This document shows, piece after piece, positions 34,873 to 44,396 of a stretch of DNA of 64,000 bases. The number at the start of each line of letters is the position of its first letter. Positions within the stretch are counted from its first letter, which is position 1. Location: positions 62,001 to 126,000 of the forward strand of contig NZ_AGFR01000009.1 in NCBI RefSeq assembly GCF_000231445.1, written 5' to 3'. The translations under genes were made by a program, and so were the position numbers. This DNA comes from Commensalibacter intestini A911 (GTDB lineage: Bacteria > Pseudomonadota > Alphaproteobacteria > Acetobacterales > Acetobacteraceae). The notes below the pieces were generated by a model. The model was not told the DNA's origin. It saw only the letters and a list, made by a program, of their open reading frames with translations, and did not search any database.

Positions 34873-35595
34873 ATGCATTTAACTGAAACATTTCCTTTAT
34901 TGCACGCTTTTACCAGCGTTTCTGGCAGCTTTTTATTTGCACTATCTGCACTCATTCCAATTGCAGACCCACTTGGTTCTTGTCTAATTTTCTATCAAGT
35001 GACAGAAGAGCGAGAAGATGCAGAACGTAAGCTTCTAGCCAGAAAAATTGCAATCTATGCCTTTGTAATTTTAGCATTTTCTATTTTTATTGGTGAATTT
35101 GTCCTACGCTTCTTTGGCATTAGTATTAATGCCGTTCGTATTGCTGGAGGTTTAGTGATTGCTGTCCGAGCATGGACTTTACTTAATGCTCCAGAACAGA
35201 ATGCTGATCGAAAACAAAAAGAAGCTGAACAAGGTGGGCGGACAATGGCTTTGCCTAATGGTTTGGATGCTGCATTCTTTCCACTTACTATGCCTTTCAC
35301 GATTGGTCCTGGATGTATTGCTGTGGCAATTGCTTTAAGCTCTGTTAGACCAACAGGAGCAGGTAATGGGGCAGCAATTTTTAGTTTTTATAATGGGTTA
35401 ATTTTAGCTGTTGTCGTTGTATGTCTAACTATTTTTATCACTTATACATTTTGTGATAAAATCATGAAGGTCTTAGGGAAATCTAGAGCCCGTATTTTAT
35501 CGCGAATGGCAGCTCTAATTTTATTATGTATTGGTGTACAAATTGTCGGCACAGGCATACAAGGATTCTTAATCCCTATTTTCCAACAACATTAA
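34873..35595 (+). CDS. marC: MarC-family membrane protein
   Basis: A 240-residue inner-membrane protein with about six helices. SALIPIADPLGSCLIFYQV, RFFGISINAVRIAGGLVIAV, and FPLTMPFTIGPGCIAVAIAL match the UPF0056/MarC family. Despite the name, the family has no proven role in antibiotic resistance and its function is unknown. The ATG is only 15 bp behind the upstream terminator, so transcription must start within that terminator region or earlier. It converges on the uracil-DNA glycosylase-like gene. Confidence 0.88.
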   Translation: MHLTETFPLLHAFTSVSGSFLFALSALIPIADPLGSCLIFYQVTEEREDAERKLLARKIAIYAFVILAFSIFIGEFVLRFFGISINAVRIAGGLVIAVRAWTLLNAPEQNADRKQKEAEQGGRTMALPNGLDAAFFPLTMPFTIGPGCIAVAIALSSVRPTGAGNGAAIFSFYNGLILAVVVVCLTIFITYTFCDKIMKVLGKSRARILSRMAALILLCIGVQIVGTGIQGFLIPIFQQH

Positions 35596-35614
35596 TAACA
35601 ACAAACCATTCTTA

Positions 35615-35640
35615 CAGAGTATATAATATTATATACTCTG
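35615..35640. terminator. 26-bp perfect palindrome between convergent genes
   Basis: CAGAGTATATAAT is followed directly by its exact inverse, with no spacer (hairpin axis at 35627/35628). It lies between the stop of the marC-type gene and the stop of the uracil-DNA glycosylase-like gene, which fits a two-way terminator, though neither side has a long T-run. Confidence 0.55.
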
Positions 35641-35669
35641 GTTTCCTGGCAACTTTGTCATACGCATTA

Positions 35670-36251
35670 TTATCTTACTTGTAATATTTGTTTCACTTTT
35701 TCTCTTAATACTACCAAAATCTCGTCCTCAAAATATGGATTTTTTTTAACCCACGCCAAAGTTCGCCAAGAAGGGTGAGGCAATGGGAAATATTGAGGTA
35801 AATAGTCCTGAAAATCACGCACTCTATCTGTCACCTTTCCCTTACCTAAAACATAATTTTGCGCATAAGAGCCAACTAACAGGGTTAACTTTATATCAGG
35901 TAAATGCTGTAATAATTTTTCTCGCCATTTGGGCGCACATTCTTTGCGTGGAGGACGATCCCCACCTTTTTCTAATCGACCAGGATAACAAAAGCCCATT
36001 GGAATAATAGCGACCAAAGAATCATTATAAAATGTGTCTCGATCAATTTGTAACCACTCCCTTAATCGATCCCCCGAAGGATCATTAAAGGTAATGCCAC
36101 TCTCATGCGCTAATGTTCCTGGAGCTTGACCCGTAATTAATAACCGAGCTTTAGGAGAGCCTACTTGTAAAATAGGTTTAGGACCTAAAGGTAATCCCTC
36201 ACAAAAGCGACAATCCCTAACCTCAGTTAACAACGTGTCTAAGGATTCCAT
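35670..36251 (-). CDS. Uracil-DNA glycosylase-superfamily protein
   Basis: A 193-residue protein of the iron-sulfur uracil-DNA glycosylase type (families 4/5). GQAPGTLAHESGITF near residue 41 is the uracil-pocket motif, and LPHPSWR near residue 157 the catalytic histidine-containing loop. Four cysteines (14, 17, 88, 105; spacing CX2C and CX16C) fit a 4Fe-4S cluster. It would remove uracil or related damaged bases from DNA. The cobB gene ends 9 bp upstream of its start, so the two form a short operon. Confidence 0.85.
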   Translation of the reverse strand: MESLDTLLTEVRDCRFCEGLPLGPKPILQVGSPKARLLITGQAPGTLAHESGITFNDPSGDRLREWLQIDRDTFYNDSLVAIIPMGFCYPGRLEKGGDRPPRKECAPKWREKLLQHLPDIKLTLLVGSYAQNYVLGKGKVTDRVRDFQDYLPQYFPLPHPSWRTLAWVKKNPYFEDEILVVLREKVKQILQVR

Positions 36252-36260
36252 TAAACACCT

Positions 36261-36974
36261 CTATATTTCACCTTTTAATACTTGTTGTACAAACTCTGGA
36301 ACCAATTGAGTTGCTGGTCCAAGACGACTTTCATTAAAACGAGATGTTCCTGCTGAAGGCTCTAAATTTAATTCTATTGTTTTTGCCTTTGCTGAAGATG
36401 CTAGCTGCACAAACCCAGCCGCTGGATAAACAACCCCAGAAGTTCCAATAGAAACAAAGAGATCGCAAGACAATAATGCTTCTTGAATTTCATCCATGTA
36501 ATAAGGCATTTCACCAAACCATACGATATCTGGGCGTAATTTATGCTGACCACAATGAGAACAAGGCGTATGAATCGTGCAATCTTGATGCCATTCAATT
36601 TTTGCATCACAAGCTGTACACCATAATTTGTATAACTCTCCATGCATATGATACAAATTTTGACTTCCTGCCCTTTCATGTAAATCATCAATATTTTGGG
36701 TAACAATTAATAATTCTGCATCAATTTCTTTTTGTTCAATAGATTTCTCTAGTGCTGCCAAAGCAATATGCGCTGCATTCGGTTGAACTTTAGGAAGGTC
36801 TTTTCGTAACTTATTATAAAATTCTTGTAGCTTTTCTGGATTCTTCTTAAAACCTTCCGGAGTGCATACTTCTTCCATACTATATTTAGCCCAAATACCA
36901 TTCGCATCTCTAAATGTATCCAGACCAGACTCTTTACTAACCCCTGCACCTGTTAAAATAACAATTTTTTTCAT
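36261..36974 (-). CDS. cobB: NAD-dependent protein deacylase (sirtuin)
   Basis: A 237-residue SIR2-family enzyme that removes acetyl or succinyl groups from lysines using NAD. Present are TGAGVSKESGLDTFRDANG (NAD site), VTQNIDDLHERAG, the catalytic histidine in YHMHGEL, a four-cysteine zinc site (LWCTACDA and TPCSHCGQ), and SIGTSGVVYPAAGFV. In acetic acid bacteria acetyl-CoA synthetase is a likely target, which is an inference. It has a ribosome site (GGAGGAATGA) just before its ATG and is followed closely by the glycosylase gene. Confidence 0.93.
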   Translation of the reverse strand: MKKIVILTGAGVSKESGLDTFRDANGIWAKYSMEEVCTPEGFKKNPEKLQEFYNKLRKDLPKVQPNAAHIALAALEKSIEQKEIDAELLIVTQNIDDLHERAGSQNLYHMHGELYKLWCTACDAKIEWHQDCTIHTPCSHCGQHKLRPDIVWFGEMPYYMDEIQEALLSCDLFVSIGTSGVVYPAAGFVQLASSAKAKTIELNLEPSAGTSRFNESRLGPATQLVPEFVQQVLKGEI

Positions 36975-37187
36975 TCATTCCTCCATAAAAATATCATGTA
37001 ATTTCATTACAATGTTGCTTACGACATTCATTTTTCTGCTATGAACAATTATATTTTCAACTTATAAATATACTTTAATCATTTACAGATACTTAAAAAA
37101 CACATTAAAATACTTTTTTAGCAATTACGGTAGCAAATAAGCCGATTACTATTTTACCATACTTTTACTGAAACCGAGATTTATCAA

Positions 37188-38033
37188 ATGCGCTTTCATT
37201 TTTTTAAACGTTCAAAAAAAGTTGCTGTGATTACAGGAGCAACAGGTGGATTAGGAAAAGAGCTTGTTAAACGCTTACTAAAAGAACAATATCGAATTAT
37301 AATGGTTGCCAGAAGCCTAAAGCAAATAGAGCAAATCTCTTTGCATTACGGAAAAGACGTTACTGGCTGTATTTGTGATCTTTCCCATGCAAATGAAATC
37401 ACCTATCTGTGTAATGACATCCGTTCTCGTTTTGGACAAATTGACGTATTAGTCCATAGTGCTGGCAAAATTTCACCTGGCCCTCTTGATACCCAAAGCG
37501 ATCAAATGATTCTTGATCAAATGAACGCCAACCTCACTGGGGCAATTTTGATCACCAAAGGGTTACTCTCTTTAATGAAGCGAAATAGCTCCATTATCTT
37601 TATTAACTCTCTAGGAGGGCTACTCCCTCTTAAAGATAGCGCTTTATATTCTGCCAGCAAATTTGGATTGCGTGGCTTTGCACTTGCTTTATCTATGGAG
37701 CTACGAGCAAAACGCATTTATGTATCTTCTATTTTTCCTGGAGCTGTTGAAACCCCAATGCTTCATAAAGAAATGAAATCTGGAGGCTCAGTTCTCAACT
37801 TTTGCTCTCCTCCTCTTTCTACAGAAACTGTTTGTCAAACGGTTCTAAAAGCTATTCGACAAAAAAAATTAGAGTATTACATTCCTAAATGGAGTGGAAT
37901 ACAAATAAAGCTTTTAATGCTAAAACCTGGGCTTCTCAAACTCTTAATGCCAATATTAGAGAAACAAGGAAAAAAAGGGCTAAAAGCGTGGCAAGAACAA
38001 CAACTTGGCTCTGCACAAAAAGATAAGAGTTAA
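37188..38033 (+). CDS. SDR-family oxidoreductase (YqjQ/DltE-like)
   Basis: A 281-residue short-chain dehydrogenase. ITGATGGLGKELVKRLL gives the cofactor loop and the arginine in MVARSLKQ favours NADP. LVHSAG replaces NNAG, and the catalytic residues lie in IIFINSLGG and YSASKFGLRGFALALS. The C-terminal 45 residues are basic and hydrophobic, as in members that associate with membranes. Its substrate is unknown. A terminator and apt follow. Confidence 0.82.
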   Translation: MRFHFFKRSKKVAVITGATGGLGKELVKRLLKEQYRIIMVARSLKQIEQISLHYGKDVTGCICDLSHANEITYLCNDIRSRFGQIDVLVHSAGKISPGPLDTQSDQMILDQMNANLTGAILITKGLLSLMKRNSSIIFINSLGGLLPLKDSALYSASKFGLRGFALALSMELRAKRIYVSSIFPGAVETPMLHKEMKSGGSVLNFCSPPLSTETVCQTVLKAIRQKKLEYYIPKWSGIQIKLLMLKPGLLKLLMPILEKQGKKGLKAWQEQQLGSAQKDKS

Positions 38034-38055
38034 TAAAAACTAATTGCGCTATTGT

Positions 38056-38091
38056 GGTGAACCTTTTACATGTAAGGCTTCACCCTTTTTT
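38056..38091 (+). terminator. Terminator between the SDR gene and apt
   Basis: GGTGAA (38056-38061) pairs with TTCACC (38079-38084), with an inner TTACATGTAA palindrome, and six T residues follow at 38086-38091. The apt ATG is only 27 bp behind it. Confidence 0.85.
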
Positions 38092-38117
38092 ATTTTAATA
38101 AAGAACGACCTTTGAAA

Positions 38118-38669
38118 ATGAACGCTACACAAACAGAATCATTTAATCCACCCGAAATAGATCTTAAACAATATATCCGCTCTATTCCTGACTACCCTAA
38201 AAAAGGAATATTATTTTATGATATTTCTACTCTGCTGAGAAATGCAGATGCTTGGCAAATTGCAGCAGCACGCATGGCAAAGGGGGTGGCTAAATGGAAT
38301 CCAGATTTAGTGGCAGGAATTGAATCTAGAGGTTTTGTCAGCGCATCGCCTTTAGCCTCTTCTCTAGGATGTGGAATGATTATGATCCGTAAACCAGGGA
38401 AACTACCAGGGAAGACGATTTCTCTAAACTATGATCTAGAATATGGACAAAATTGCCTACATATTCAAGAAGATGCTGTCAAACCAGGTCAACGCGTTGT
38501 TGTTATTGATGATTTATTAGCAACAGGTGGCACCTTACAGGCTTCTATTGAGCTTTTACGTAAAATAGGTGCAAATGTTGTCGGTGCAGCTGCTTTGATT
38601 GAATTAAAAGAATTAAAGGGACGCGAAAAAATCGACGTCCCTTTACATTCTGTTATTACTTACGAATAA
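38118..38669 (+). CDS. apt: Adenine phosphoribosyltransferase
   Basis: A 183-residue purine-salvage enzyme making AMP from adenine and PRPP. The start is ATG 38118; a TTG two codons earlier is less likely. [20 protein letters not shown] is the adenine-binding flap region, [10 protein letters not shown] the second signature, and [16 protein letters not shown] the PRPP-binding loop. It is full length for the family. It sits between two terminators and appears to be transcribed alone. Confidence 0.95.
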   Translation: MNATQTESFNPPEIDLKQYIRSIPDYPKKGILFYDISTLLRNADAWQIAAARMAKGVAKWNPDLVAGIESRGFVSASPLASSLGCGMIMIRKPGKLPGKTISLNYDLEYGQNCLHIQEDAVKPGQRVVVIDDLLATGGTLQASIELLRKIGANVVGAAALIELKELKGREKIDVPLHSVITYE

Positions 38670-38678
38670 CTCAAAATC

Positions 38679-38711
38679 ATAAGAAAGTATTTTATACTTT
38701 CTTATTTTTTT
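38679..38711 (+). terminator. Terminator of apt, overlapping the end of accC
   Basis: A 12-bp perfect stem (38679-38690 with 38694-38705), 3-nt loop and T6 on the plus strand. The minus-strand accC stop codon lies within the hairpin, so this structure probably ends both convergent transcripts. Confidence 0.9.
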
Positions 38712-40041
38712 CAATAAAATTTTCCAACCAGTGAATTGTATAATCCCCTTTTTGGAATTCTTTATCAGCAAGAATTTTTTGCTGTAATGGAATGGTTGTT
38801 TTCACTCCATCAATCGCCATCTCTCCCAATGCACGCTGCATACGCGCAATCGCAGATGCACGGTCTGGGGCATGAACAATCACTTTTGCAATCATGCTGT
38901 CATAATAAGGTGGAATAGAATATCCAACATATAACGCACTATCCAAACGCACTCCTAAGCCACCTGGAGCATGAAAAACCTGAATTTTTCCTGGATTTGG
39001 AACAAAGGTATCTGGATCTTCTGCATTAATACGACATTCAATTGAATGCCCTTGGAGCTTAATATCTGCTTGAGTAACGCTTAATTTTTCACCAGCAGCT
39101 ACTCGAATCTGTTCTGTGACAAGATCAACACCAGAAATAAACTCTGTTACAGGATGTTCAACTTGTAAACGTGTATTCATTTCAATAAAGCAGAAATGTC
39201 CATCTTGATACAAGAACTCTAAGGTTCCTGCATTTCGATATCCAAGCTCACGCATCGCATTGGATGCAATCTCACCAATAGATTGACGTTGCTCATCTGT
39301 CAAAGCAGGCGACATGGCTTCTTCTAATACTTTTTGATGACGACGTTGCAATGAGCAATCACGTTCACCCAAATATACAACATTACCATGTTGATCAGCC
39401 ATAATTTGGATTTCAATATGACGAGGCTTATCAAGGTATTTTTCCATGTAAACTTCATCATTACCAAAAGCCATTTTAGCTTCTGTTCGAGCAACTTGCC
39501 ATGCTTCTTCAAGCTCAGCAGCAGTATGGGCAACTTTCATCCCACGTCCACCACCACCAGCTGTTGCTTTAATCAACACAGGATAACTAATTTCCTCAGC
39601 AACTTTTTTAGCTGCTGCAATATCCTTTAATGCACCATCTGATCCAGGAACCAACGGAACATTAAATCTATTCATCGTTGTTTTAGCTTGAATCTTATCG
39701 CCCATTGTGCGGATATGTTCTGGTGAAGGGCCAATAAATACAAGACCATGCTCTTCAACTAACTCTGCAAAATCAGCATTCTCAGATAAAAAACCATATC
39801 CTGGGTGAATAGCTTCCGCACCTGTTACCATTGCAGCTGATAAAATAGCTGCTTTATTCAAGTAACTTTCGGCAAGCGACGGCGGTCCAATACAAACACT
39901 TTCATCCGCAAGACGCACATGCATCGCATCAGCATCAGCCGTTGAATGAACAGCTACTGTTTTAATACCCATCTCACGACAGGCTCTTAAAATACGAAGT
40001 GCAATTTCACCACGATTGGCGATTAAAATTTTTGAAAACAT
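38692..40041 (-). CDS. accC: Acetyl-CoA carboxylase, biotin carboxylase subunit
   Basis: A 449-residue ATP-grasp enzyme that carboxylates biotin on AccB in the first step of fatty-acid synthesis. It shows [20 protein letters not shown], the glycine-rich ATP loop [53 protein letters not shown] and [14 protein letters not shown]. It is full length and starts 4 bp behind accB, as the third gene of an aroQ-accB-accC operon. The carboxyltransferase genes accA and accD are not in the window. Confidence 0.97.
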   Translation of the reverse strand: MFSKILIANRGEIALRILRACREMGIKTVAVHSTADADAMHVRLADESVCIGPPSLAESYLNKAAILSAAMVTGAEAIHPGYGFLSENADFAELVEEHGLVFIGPSPEHIRTMGDKIQAKTTMNRFNVPLVPGSDGALKDIAAAKKVAEEISYPVLIKATAGGGGRGMKVAHTAAELEEAWQVARTEAKMAFGNDEVYMEKYLDKPRHIEIQIMADQHGNVVYLGERDCSLQRRHQKVLEEAMSPALTDEQRQSIGEIASNAMRELGYRNAGTLEFLYQDGHFCFIEMNTRLQVEHPVTEFISGVDLVTEQIRVAAGEKLSVTQADIKLQGHSIECRINAEDPDTFVPNPGKIQVFHAPGGLGVRLDSALYVGYSIPPYYDSMIAKVIVHAPDRASAIARMQRALGEMAIDGVKTTIPLQQKILADKEFQKGDYTIHWLENFIEKNKKV

Positions 40042-40045
40042 TCTT

Positions 40046-40501
40046 TTATTCTATTACTGCCAGAACTTCACCATATTCAACTGGATCACCTGCTGAAACA
40101 AGAATACGTGTAATCTTACCTGATTTATGCGCACGAATCTGATTAAACGTCTTCATTGCTTCAATCAATAAAATTACTTGCCCTGACTGCACTGTTTGTC
40201 CAACAGTGACAAATGGAGGGGATGCTGGATCTGCTGTTAAATAAGCAACACCAATCATAGGACTTAACACGGCACCAGGATGTTTAGATATATCCTGAGA
40301 CTGTTGTGCTGTTTGTTCAGCTGCCTCCCCAGCAATAGCAGCAGGTGCTGCAACAGGAGCAACTACGGTGCTGCCGCCAAGATTTCTAGCAACACGAATC
40401 CGTTGATCCTTTTCTGCAATTTCAATTTCACTTAAACCGGTTTCGGTTAAAATATCTGCTAAAGCACGAATAACTTCGGCATCGACGAGCAGCTTGCTCA
40501 T
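40046..40501 (-). CDS. accB: Biotin carboxyl carrier protein
   Basis: A 151-residue carrier. It has an N-terminal helical part, an Ala-rich linker (residues about 45-65) and the biotinyl domain, whose lysine lies in EAMKTFNQI (Lys117). The usual AMKM is AMKT here. The ATG at 40501 overlaps the last base of the aroQ stop codon (TAATG), and GAGGAC lies about 6 nt upstream inside aroQ, so translation is probably coupled. A longer frame reaching 40576 inside aroQ is rejected. Confidence 0.95.
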   Translation of the reverse strand: MSKLLVDAEVIRALADILTETGLSEIEIAEKDQRIRVARNLGGSTVVAPVAAPAAIAGEAAEQTAQQSQDISKHPGAVLSPMIGVAYLTADPASPPFVTVGQTVQSGQVILLIEAMKTFNQIRAHKSGKITRILVSAGDPVEYGEVLAVIE

Positions 40502-40953
40502 TAATTGTCCTCTTCTAGAATAAGATCTGCCATCGCAGCTAAAGCCAGAGCATATCCTTGCAGACCTAATCCGCAAATAACGCCTGTTGCTGCATGCGAC
40601 ACATAAGAATGATGTCGAAAAGACTCTCGACGATAAATATTGGAAATATGTACCTCTATAACAGGTAAATCCACAGATAACAACGCATCTAACGTTGCAA
40701 TAGATGTATGGCTATAAGCACCAGCATTAATAATAATGCCTTTTGCTTTACCTCTACATTCTTGTATCCAAGAAACCAATTCCCCTTCATCATTTGTTTG
40801 ACGAAAATCAATTGCTATTTCAAGATGTTCTGCATTTTGAATACAAATTTGTTCCACGTCATCAAGGGTTGCACTTCCATATATTTTAGGTTGGCGCATC
40901 CCAAGCATATTCAAATTCGGTCCATTCAAAACATATACCAGCGGTAATTCCAT
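40501..40953 (-). CDS. aroQ: 3-dehydroquinate dehydratase, type II
   Basis: A 150-residue type II dehydroquinase of the shikimate pathway, normally a dodecamer. Visible are NGPNLNMLGMRQPKIYG, the mobile-loop arginine and tyrosine (MRQPKIYG), INAGAYSHTSIA and EVHISNIYRRESFRHHS with the catalytic histidine region. The ATG at 40953 follows an in-frame GTG one codon earlier; either may be used. It is first in the aroQ-accB-accC operon, an arrangement common in alphaproteobacteria that links aromatic and fatty-acid synthesis. Confidence 0.95.
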   Translation of the reverse strand: MELPLVYVLNGPNLNMLGMRQPKIYGSATLDDVEQICIQNAEHLEIAIDFRQTNDEGELVSWIQECRGKAKGIIINAGAYSHTSIATLDALLSVDLPVIEVHISNIYRRESFRHHSYVSHAATGVICGLGLQGYALALAAMADLILEEDN

Positions 40954-41210
40954 CACCTGTTACACTTTACACTTTCAGATAAAAAATATCTTACATTAAA
41001 TATAACTACTTCTTTTAATAGGCAACTGCTAAGATTACACTAAATCAAACTTTGATTAAACTCTATATTTTTCACTATTTGATTATTTTTTGTTGCATCA
41101 AAATAACATGTTTCTTATACATAAATAAAATAATTAATACCTCTTGTAATGAATGACTTCACAACTTATTTATCACATATAGTATGAGTAAACCGTAAAT
41201 ATTCATTTTT

Positions 41211-41241
41211 TTGCCACTTTTTTATAGTCTTATGGTATAAT
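41211..41241 (+). promoter_or_regulatory. Promoter candidate for rlpA
   Basis: TTGCCA at 41211-41216, a 19-nt spacer, and TATAAT at 41236-41241 preceded by TGG, which gives an extended -10. It would start transcription about 80 nt before the rlpA ATG. The rest of the 375-bp region between aroQ and rlpA (40954-41328) is AT-rich, with no ORF or other element I can support. Confidence 0.5.
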
Positions 41242-41328
41242 CAAAGCTTTAGTGGATAAAATTTAACAGTTTGGAAAGCTTTACCAGATAACTCACCTTT
41301 TGATTTATCACGGTAAACAGAAAGAAAA

Positions 41329-41892
41329 ATGCGACGAAGTTGTACAAAATTATTGGGTCTTTGCTTAATAACTGGAATTGGATTCCAGGCAACACAAACG
41401 ACGCAGGCGCATAGTTTACACAAAAACGTGACTAAAAGCTCCTATCGTAATGTTGTTAAGCATCCCCGAAAAAAAGTAAAATCACATCGTACCCACTCTC
41501 TTCAACCAATTGCCCAAGACGATGCCAACACAGCATCAAACGATCAAAATACAAATTATCATCTCGATGATACTCAAGCAGAAAGTGGTACTGCGAGCTG
41601 GTATGGTGGGCGTCATAATAAACGCAGAACTGCCGCTGGAAGCCAGTTTAACAGCAAACAATTAACAGCTGCACATCCGACTTTACCTCTAGGTACTAAA
41701 GTGCTGGTTCGTTCTGAAGATAGTGGAAATAGTGTGATTGTAACCATTAATGACCGAGGTCCTTTTAAAGGAAATCGTATCATTGATTTATCAAAAGCCG
41801 CTGCTTCTAAAATTGGTATGGTTCGTCAAGGCACTGCCCATGTAACCATTACCCCAATTGATAATACAGAAGTTGCAATGGCTCCTGAATAA
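41329..41892 (+). CDS. rlpA: RlpA-like septal ring lytic transglycosylase
   Basis: A 187-residue secreted protein. Residues 1 to about 28 form a signal peptide ending near AHS, then a basic/polar linker leads to a double-psi beta-barrel domain: SGTASWYGGRHNKRRTAAG, AHPTLPLGTKVLVR, VTINDRGPFKGNRIIDLS. The domain cleaves naked glycan strands at the septum in related bacteria. There is no SPOR domain and no lipobox, so it is a short free periplasmic form. It has an upstream promoter candidate and its own terminator. Confidence 0.9.
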   Translation: MRRSCTKLLGLCLITGIGFQATQTTQAHSLHKNVTKSSYRNVVKHPRKKVKSHRTHSLQPIAQDDANTASNDQNTNYHLDDTQAESGTASWYGGRHNKRRTAAGSQFNSKQLTAAHPTLPLGTKVLVRSEDSGNSVIVTINDRGPFKGNRIIDLSKAAASKIGMVRQGTAHVTITPIDNTEVAMAPE

Positions 41893-41930
41893 TCCATAGA
41901 GATTATGGATTATATTTTACTTTATAAAAG

Positions 41931-41965
41931 GCCTCACCTAATACTCTTTAGGTTGAGGCTTTTTT
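41931..41965 (+). terminator. Terminator of rlpA
   Basis: GCCTCA-CCTA (41931-41940) pairs with TAGGTTGAGGC (41949-41959) with one bulged T; T6 follows at 41960-41965. The stop codon of the convergent YihY gene lies inside it. A smaller hairpin (AATCCATA/TATGGATT, 41891-41911) precedes it. Confidence 0.88.
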
Positions 41966-42901
41966 AATGACATATTCTTCGATCTTAGAATTAAACTGAG
42001 CCCCCAATAACACGACATAACAAGAAACCCAGAACCACATCATAATGGCAGCAATTGTTCCTAAAGGACCATATGTACTGGTAAAGTTCGCTAAATGTGC
42101 AACATAAAAAGAAAAACCAAAAGCAGACAACAACCATAAAACTGTTGATAGAATTGCTCCTGGAAAAATCCAGCGCCAAAAAACTAACTTACGGCTAGGC
42201 CCAAAACGATAGAACAAAGTAAAAGACCAAACAACAAAAATTAAAACAATAACATTACTGATAGTTCTAGCAATATTTAATACAGGAAAATAATCATCAA
42301 GACTGGGAAAGTAATTCATAATATCGTAGAAAACTTGCAGAGGAAGTAATTTAATAATTGCAGGTAAAGCCACAACAATTGCCAGAGTCAAAGACATTCC
42401 TAAAATAGCAAAAAAAGTTAATGCCACTGCCAACAATTGAAATTTAAAAAAATTTCTTGCTTCTTTCGTATCATAGGCCACATTTAACCCTGTAATTAAT
42501 CCTTTTGTTCCCACAGCAGAGGCCCAAATAGCTAGTACAATTGAAACCGCCAGTTGAATCGTTAATGTTGAGTCTGTTTGATCAATAATATTATGAATCA
42601 TCTGCTGTAAAAAATTATACACAGAGGGTGGCAAGAAATGTTGCAAGAACTGTAATTGTGGCTCAACGGTTTGTGGATCAAAAACCAATCCATAAATTGA
42701 AATCAAACTACTGATCGTCGGAAACAAGGAAAGTGTCGAATAAAAAGCACATCCAGCAGCGACCAACATAGATGGACCTACGATCAATGCTTTAATGGTA
42801 TTAATAATAATAGTTCTCCACCCACGAAAAGAAATTTTCAAGGGAGAATAACCTTTCTCTCGAAGTATTTCTTCTGCAAGCGATTGATTAGTATCGTCCA
42901 T
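41948..42901 (-). CDS. YihY/BrkB-family inner-membrane protein
   Basis: A 317-residue membrane protein with about six helices. It has the family blocks GPSMLVAAGCAFYSTLSLFP near the start, AIWASAVGTKGLITGLNVAYD, FYRFGPSRK, WRWIFPGAI and TYGPLGTIAAIMMWFWVSCY. The family was once annotated as ribonuclease BN in error; its true role is unknown. It converges on rlpA and shares the hairpin at its 3' end. Confidence 0.9.
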   Translation of the reverse strand: MDDTNQSLAEEILREKGYSPLKISFRGWRTIIINTIKALIVGPSMLVAAGCAFYSTLSLFPTISSLISIYGLVFDPQTVEPQLQFLQHFLPPSVYNFLQQMIHNIIDQTDSTLTIQLAVSIVLAIWASAVGTKGLITGLNVAYDTKEARNFFKFQLLAVALTFFAILGMSLTLAIVVALPAIIKLLPLQVFYDIMNYFPSLDDYFPVLNIARTISNVIVLIFVVWSFTLFYRFGPSRKLVFWRWIFPGAILSTVLWLLSAFGFSFYVAHLANFTSTYGPLGTIAAIMMWFWVSCYVVLLGAQFNSKIEEYVIKKAST

Positions 42902-43097
42902 TACGTTTATTTTCCAAACCTTCTATTACAATTTATTCATCAACGTAAATATTAAAAATTAATTTATAATCATTGATGTGCTTGTTACTTATAAACACAA
43001 TTCTCTTATAAACACAAATACAGTAACTAAACTGTAAGAATTTAAATTTTTATTATTTTATAGTTGCTTTTAATGGATGATAATATCATATCAACAC

Positions 43098-43245
43098 AAA
43101 CGCAGCAACGTACGTGCCCCTGATCCTTAAAAAAGGTTACGCAACGACGTCAAGCGCTCTGGCAAACGGCTTAATAAAATGCCGTTTTAATTCGCTGGTC
43201 CGTTCGACCGTTCCGTCACATTACTCTGTTATCAAACAGATAAAT
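43098..43245 (+). ncRNA. speF-type leader RNA of the ornithine decarboxylase gene
   Basis: A conspicuously GC-rich block directly ahead of ornithine decarboxylase, in otherwise AT-rich DNA. Helices I can draw are CCTT/AAGG (43125-43136), AAACGGC/GCCGTTT (43164-43170 with 43181-43187) enclosed by AGCG/CGCT, a further GACG/CGTC closing pair, GGTC/GACC (near 43198-43208), and TCTGTT/AACAGA (43225-43240) just before the AGGAG ribosome site. Sequence and position match, from memory, the Rfam speF leader found ahead of alphaproteobacterial ornithine decarboxylase genes. It presumably adjusts expression to polyamine supply. The boundaries are approximate and the identity needs a covariance-model search. 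Confidence 0.72.
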
Positions 43246-43265
43246 ATTAAAGGAGTAGGAATTTT

Positions 43266-44396
43266 ATGAATTCTAAAATCTCTCAATATTTAACTAAACA
43301 TCAACCTTCAACCCCGTGCCTGATTGTTGATCTTGATATAGTCGATCATAATTATCAACAACTCTCCCAAACGCTTCCTTTTGCTGATATTTATTATGCA
43401 ATCAAAGCAAATCCTGCCTTACCTATCCTCAAAAGACTAGTGGCTATGAATGCTTTTTTTGATGCAGCTTCTTGGGAAGAAGTTCAACTTTGTCTTGATG
43501 CTGGCGCACCACCTTCTCATATTTCTTTTGGAAATACGGTTAAAAAAGTTTCGGCTATTCAAGCTGCATCTCAGGCTAATGTAGAAATGTATGTCTTTGA
43601 TAGCATCGAAGAAATGCAAAAAATTGCCAAACATGCTCCTGGGGCAAAAGTATATTGCCGTTTAACAGTTGATAATCTAGGCGCAGACTGGCCTTTATCT
43701 GGAAAGTTTGGCACCACAACTGAACATGCGATTGAATTATTATTAGAGGCACAAAAATCTGGATTAAATCCTTATGGGGTTTCTTTTCATGTTGGCAGCC
43801 AACAAACAGACCCAAAAGCTTATAGTCTTGCAATTGAAAAGGCCGCTTTGGTATTTCGTGCACTTGCTGAACAAAATATTCATTTACAAATGATCAATTT
43901 AGGAGGGGGATTTCCGATTCATTATCGTGAAGATATTCCTAAACTCAACGAATTTGAAACCGAGATTCAAAAGAGCTTACATCATCATTTCAATAATAAC
44001 TTTCCTAGAATTATCCTCGAACCTGGACGTGCCATTGTAGGCAATGCTGGTGTTATCTCGACGGAAGTTATTTTATCCAGCAAACGAGGAAAAGAAAATG
44101 GGCCTCGTTGGGTATATTTAGATATTGGTCGTTTTGGTGGGTTGGCTGAAACTGAAGGGGAGGCTATTCGTTATCAAATTACCACAGAATATGATGGCTC
44201 TGATACCGACCCTGTGATACTTGCCGGCCCTTCTTGTGATGGTGTTGATGTTTTATACCAAAAATCAAACTATCAACTCCCTTTACAGTTAAGTGCAGGA
44301 GATCGTGTTGCATTATTAAGCACAGGGGCTTATGTTTCTACTTATTGTTCAACCTCTTTTAATGGCTTTCCTCCTCTTGAAGAGCATTATATTTAA
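43266..44396 (+). CDS. Ornithine decarboxylase (alanine-racemase fold)
   Basis: A 376-residue PLP enzyme converting ornithine to putrescine. It has the eukaryote-like fold used by alphaproteobacteria: YAIKANPALPILK (Lys47, Schiff base), CRLTVDNLGADWPLSGKFG, SFHVGSQ, NLGGGFP, EPGRAIVGNAG, and GPSCDGVDVL with the catalytic cysteine (Cys324). Some members also act on lysine. AGGAG precedes the ATG, and a speF-type leader lies just upstream. Its last 35 bp overlap the start of a gene for an exported protein. Confidence 0.93.
   Translation: MNSKISQYLTKHQPSTPCLIVDLDIVDHNYQQLSQTLPFADIYYAIKANPALPILKRLVAMNAFFDAASWEEVQLCLDAGAPPSHISFGNTVKKVSAIQAASQANVEMYVFDSIEEMQKIAKHAPGAKVYCRLTVDNLGADWPLSGKFGTTTEHAIELLLEAQKSGLNPYGVSFHVGSQQTDPKAYSLAIEKAALVFRALAEQNIHLQMINLGGGFPIHYREDIPKLNEFETEIQKSLHHHFNNNFPRIILEPGRAIVGNAGVISTEVILSSKRGKENGPRWVYLDIGRFGGLAETEGEAIRYQITTEYDGSDTDPVILAGPSCDGVDVLYQKSNYQLPLQLSAGDRVALLSTGAYVSTYCSTSFNGFPPLEEHYI

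Noticed and set aside
42960-43030. Direct repeats (TTATAAACACAA) as a regulatory iteron array
   Set aside because: Only two short imperfect copies in low-complexity AT-rich DNA; chance is sufficient.
43437-43863. Minus-strand ORFs inside the ornithine decarboxylase gene
   Set aside because: They are shadows of a clear decarboxylase coding sequence with conserved catalytic residues.
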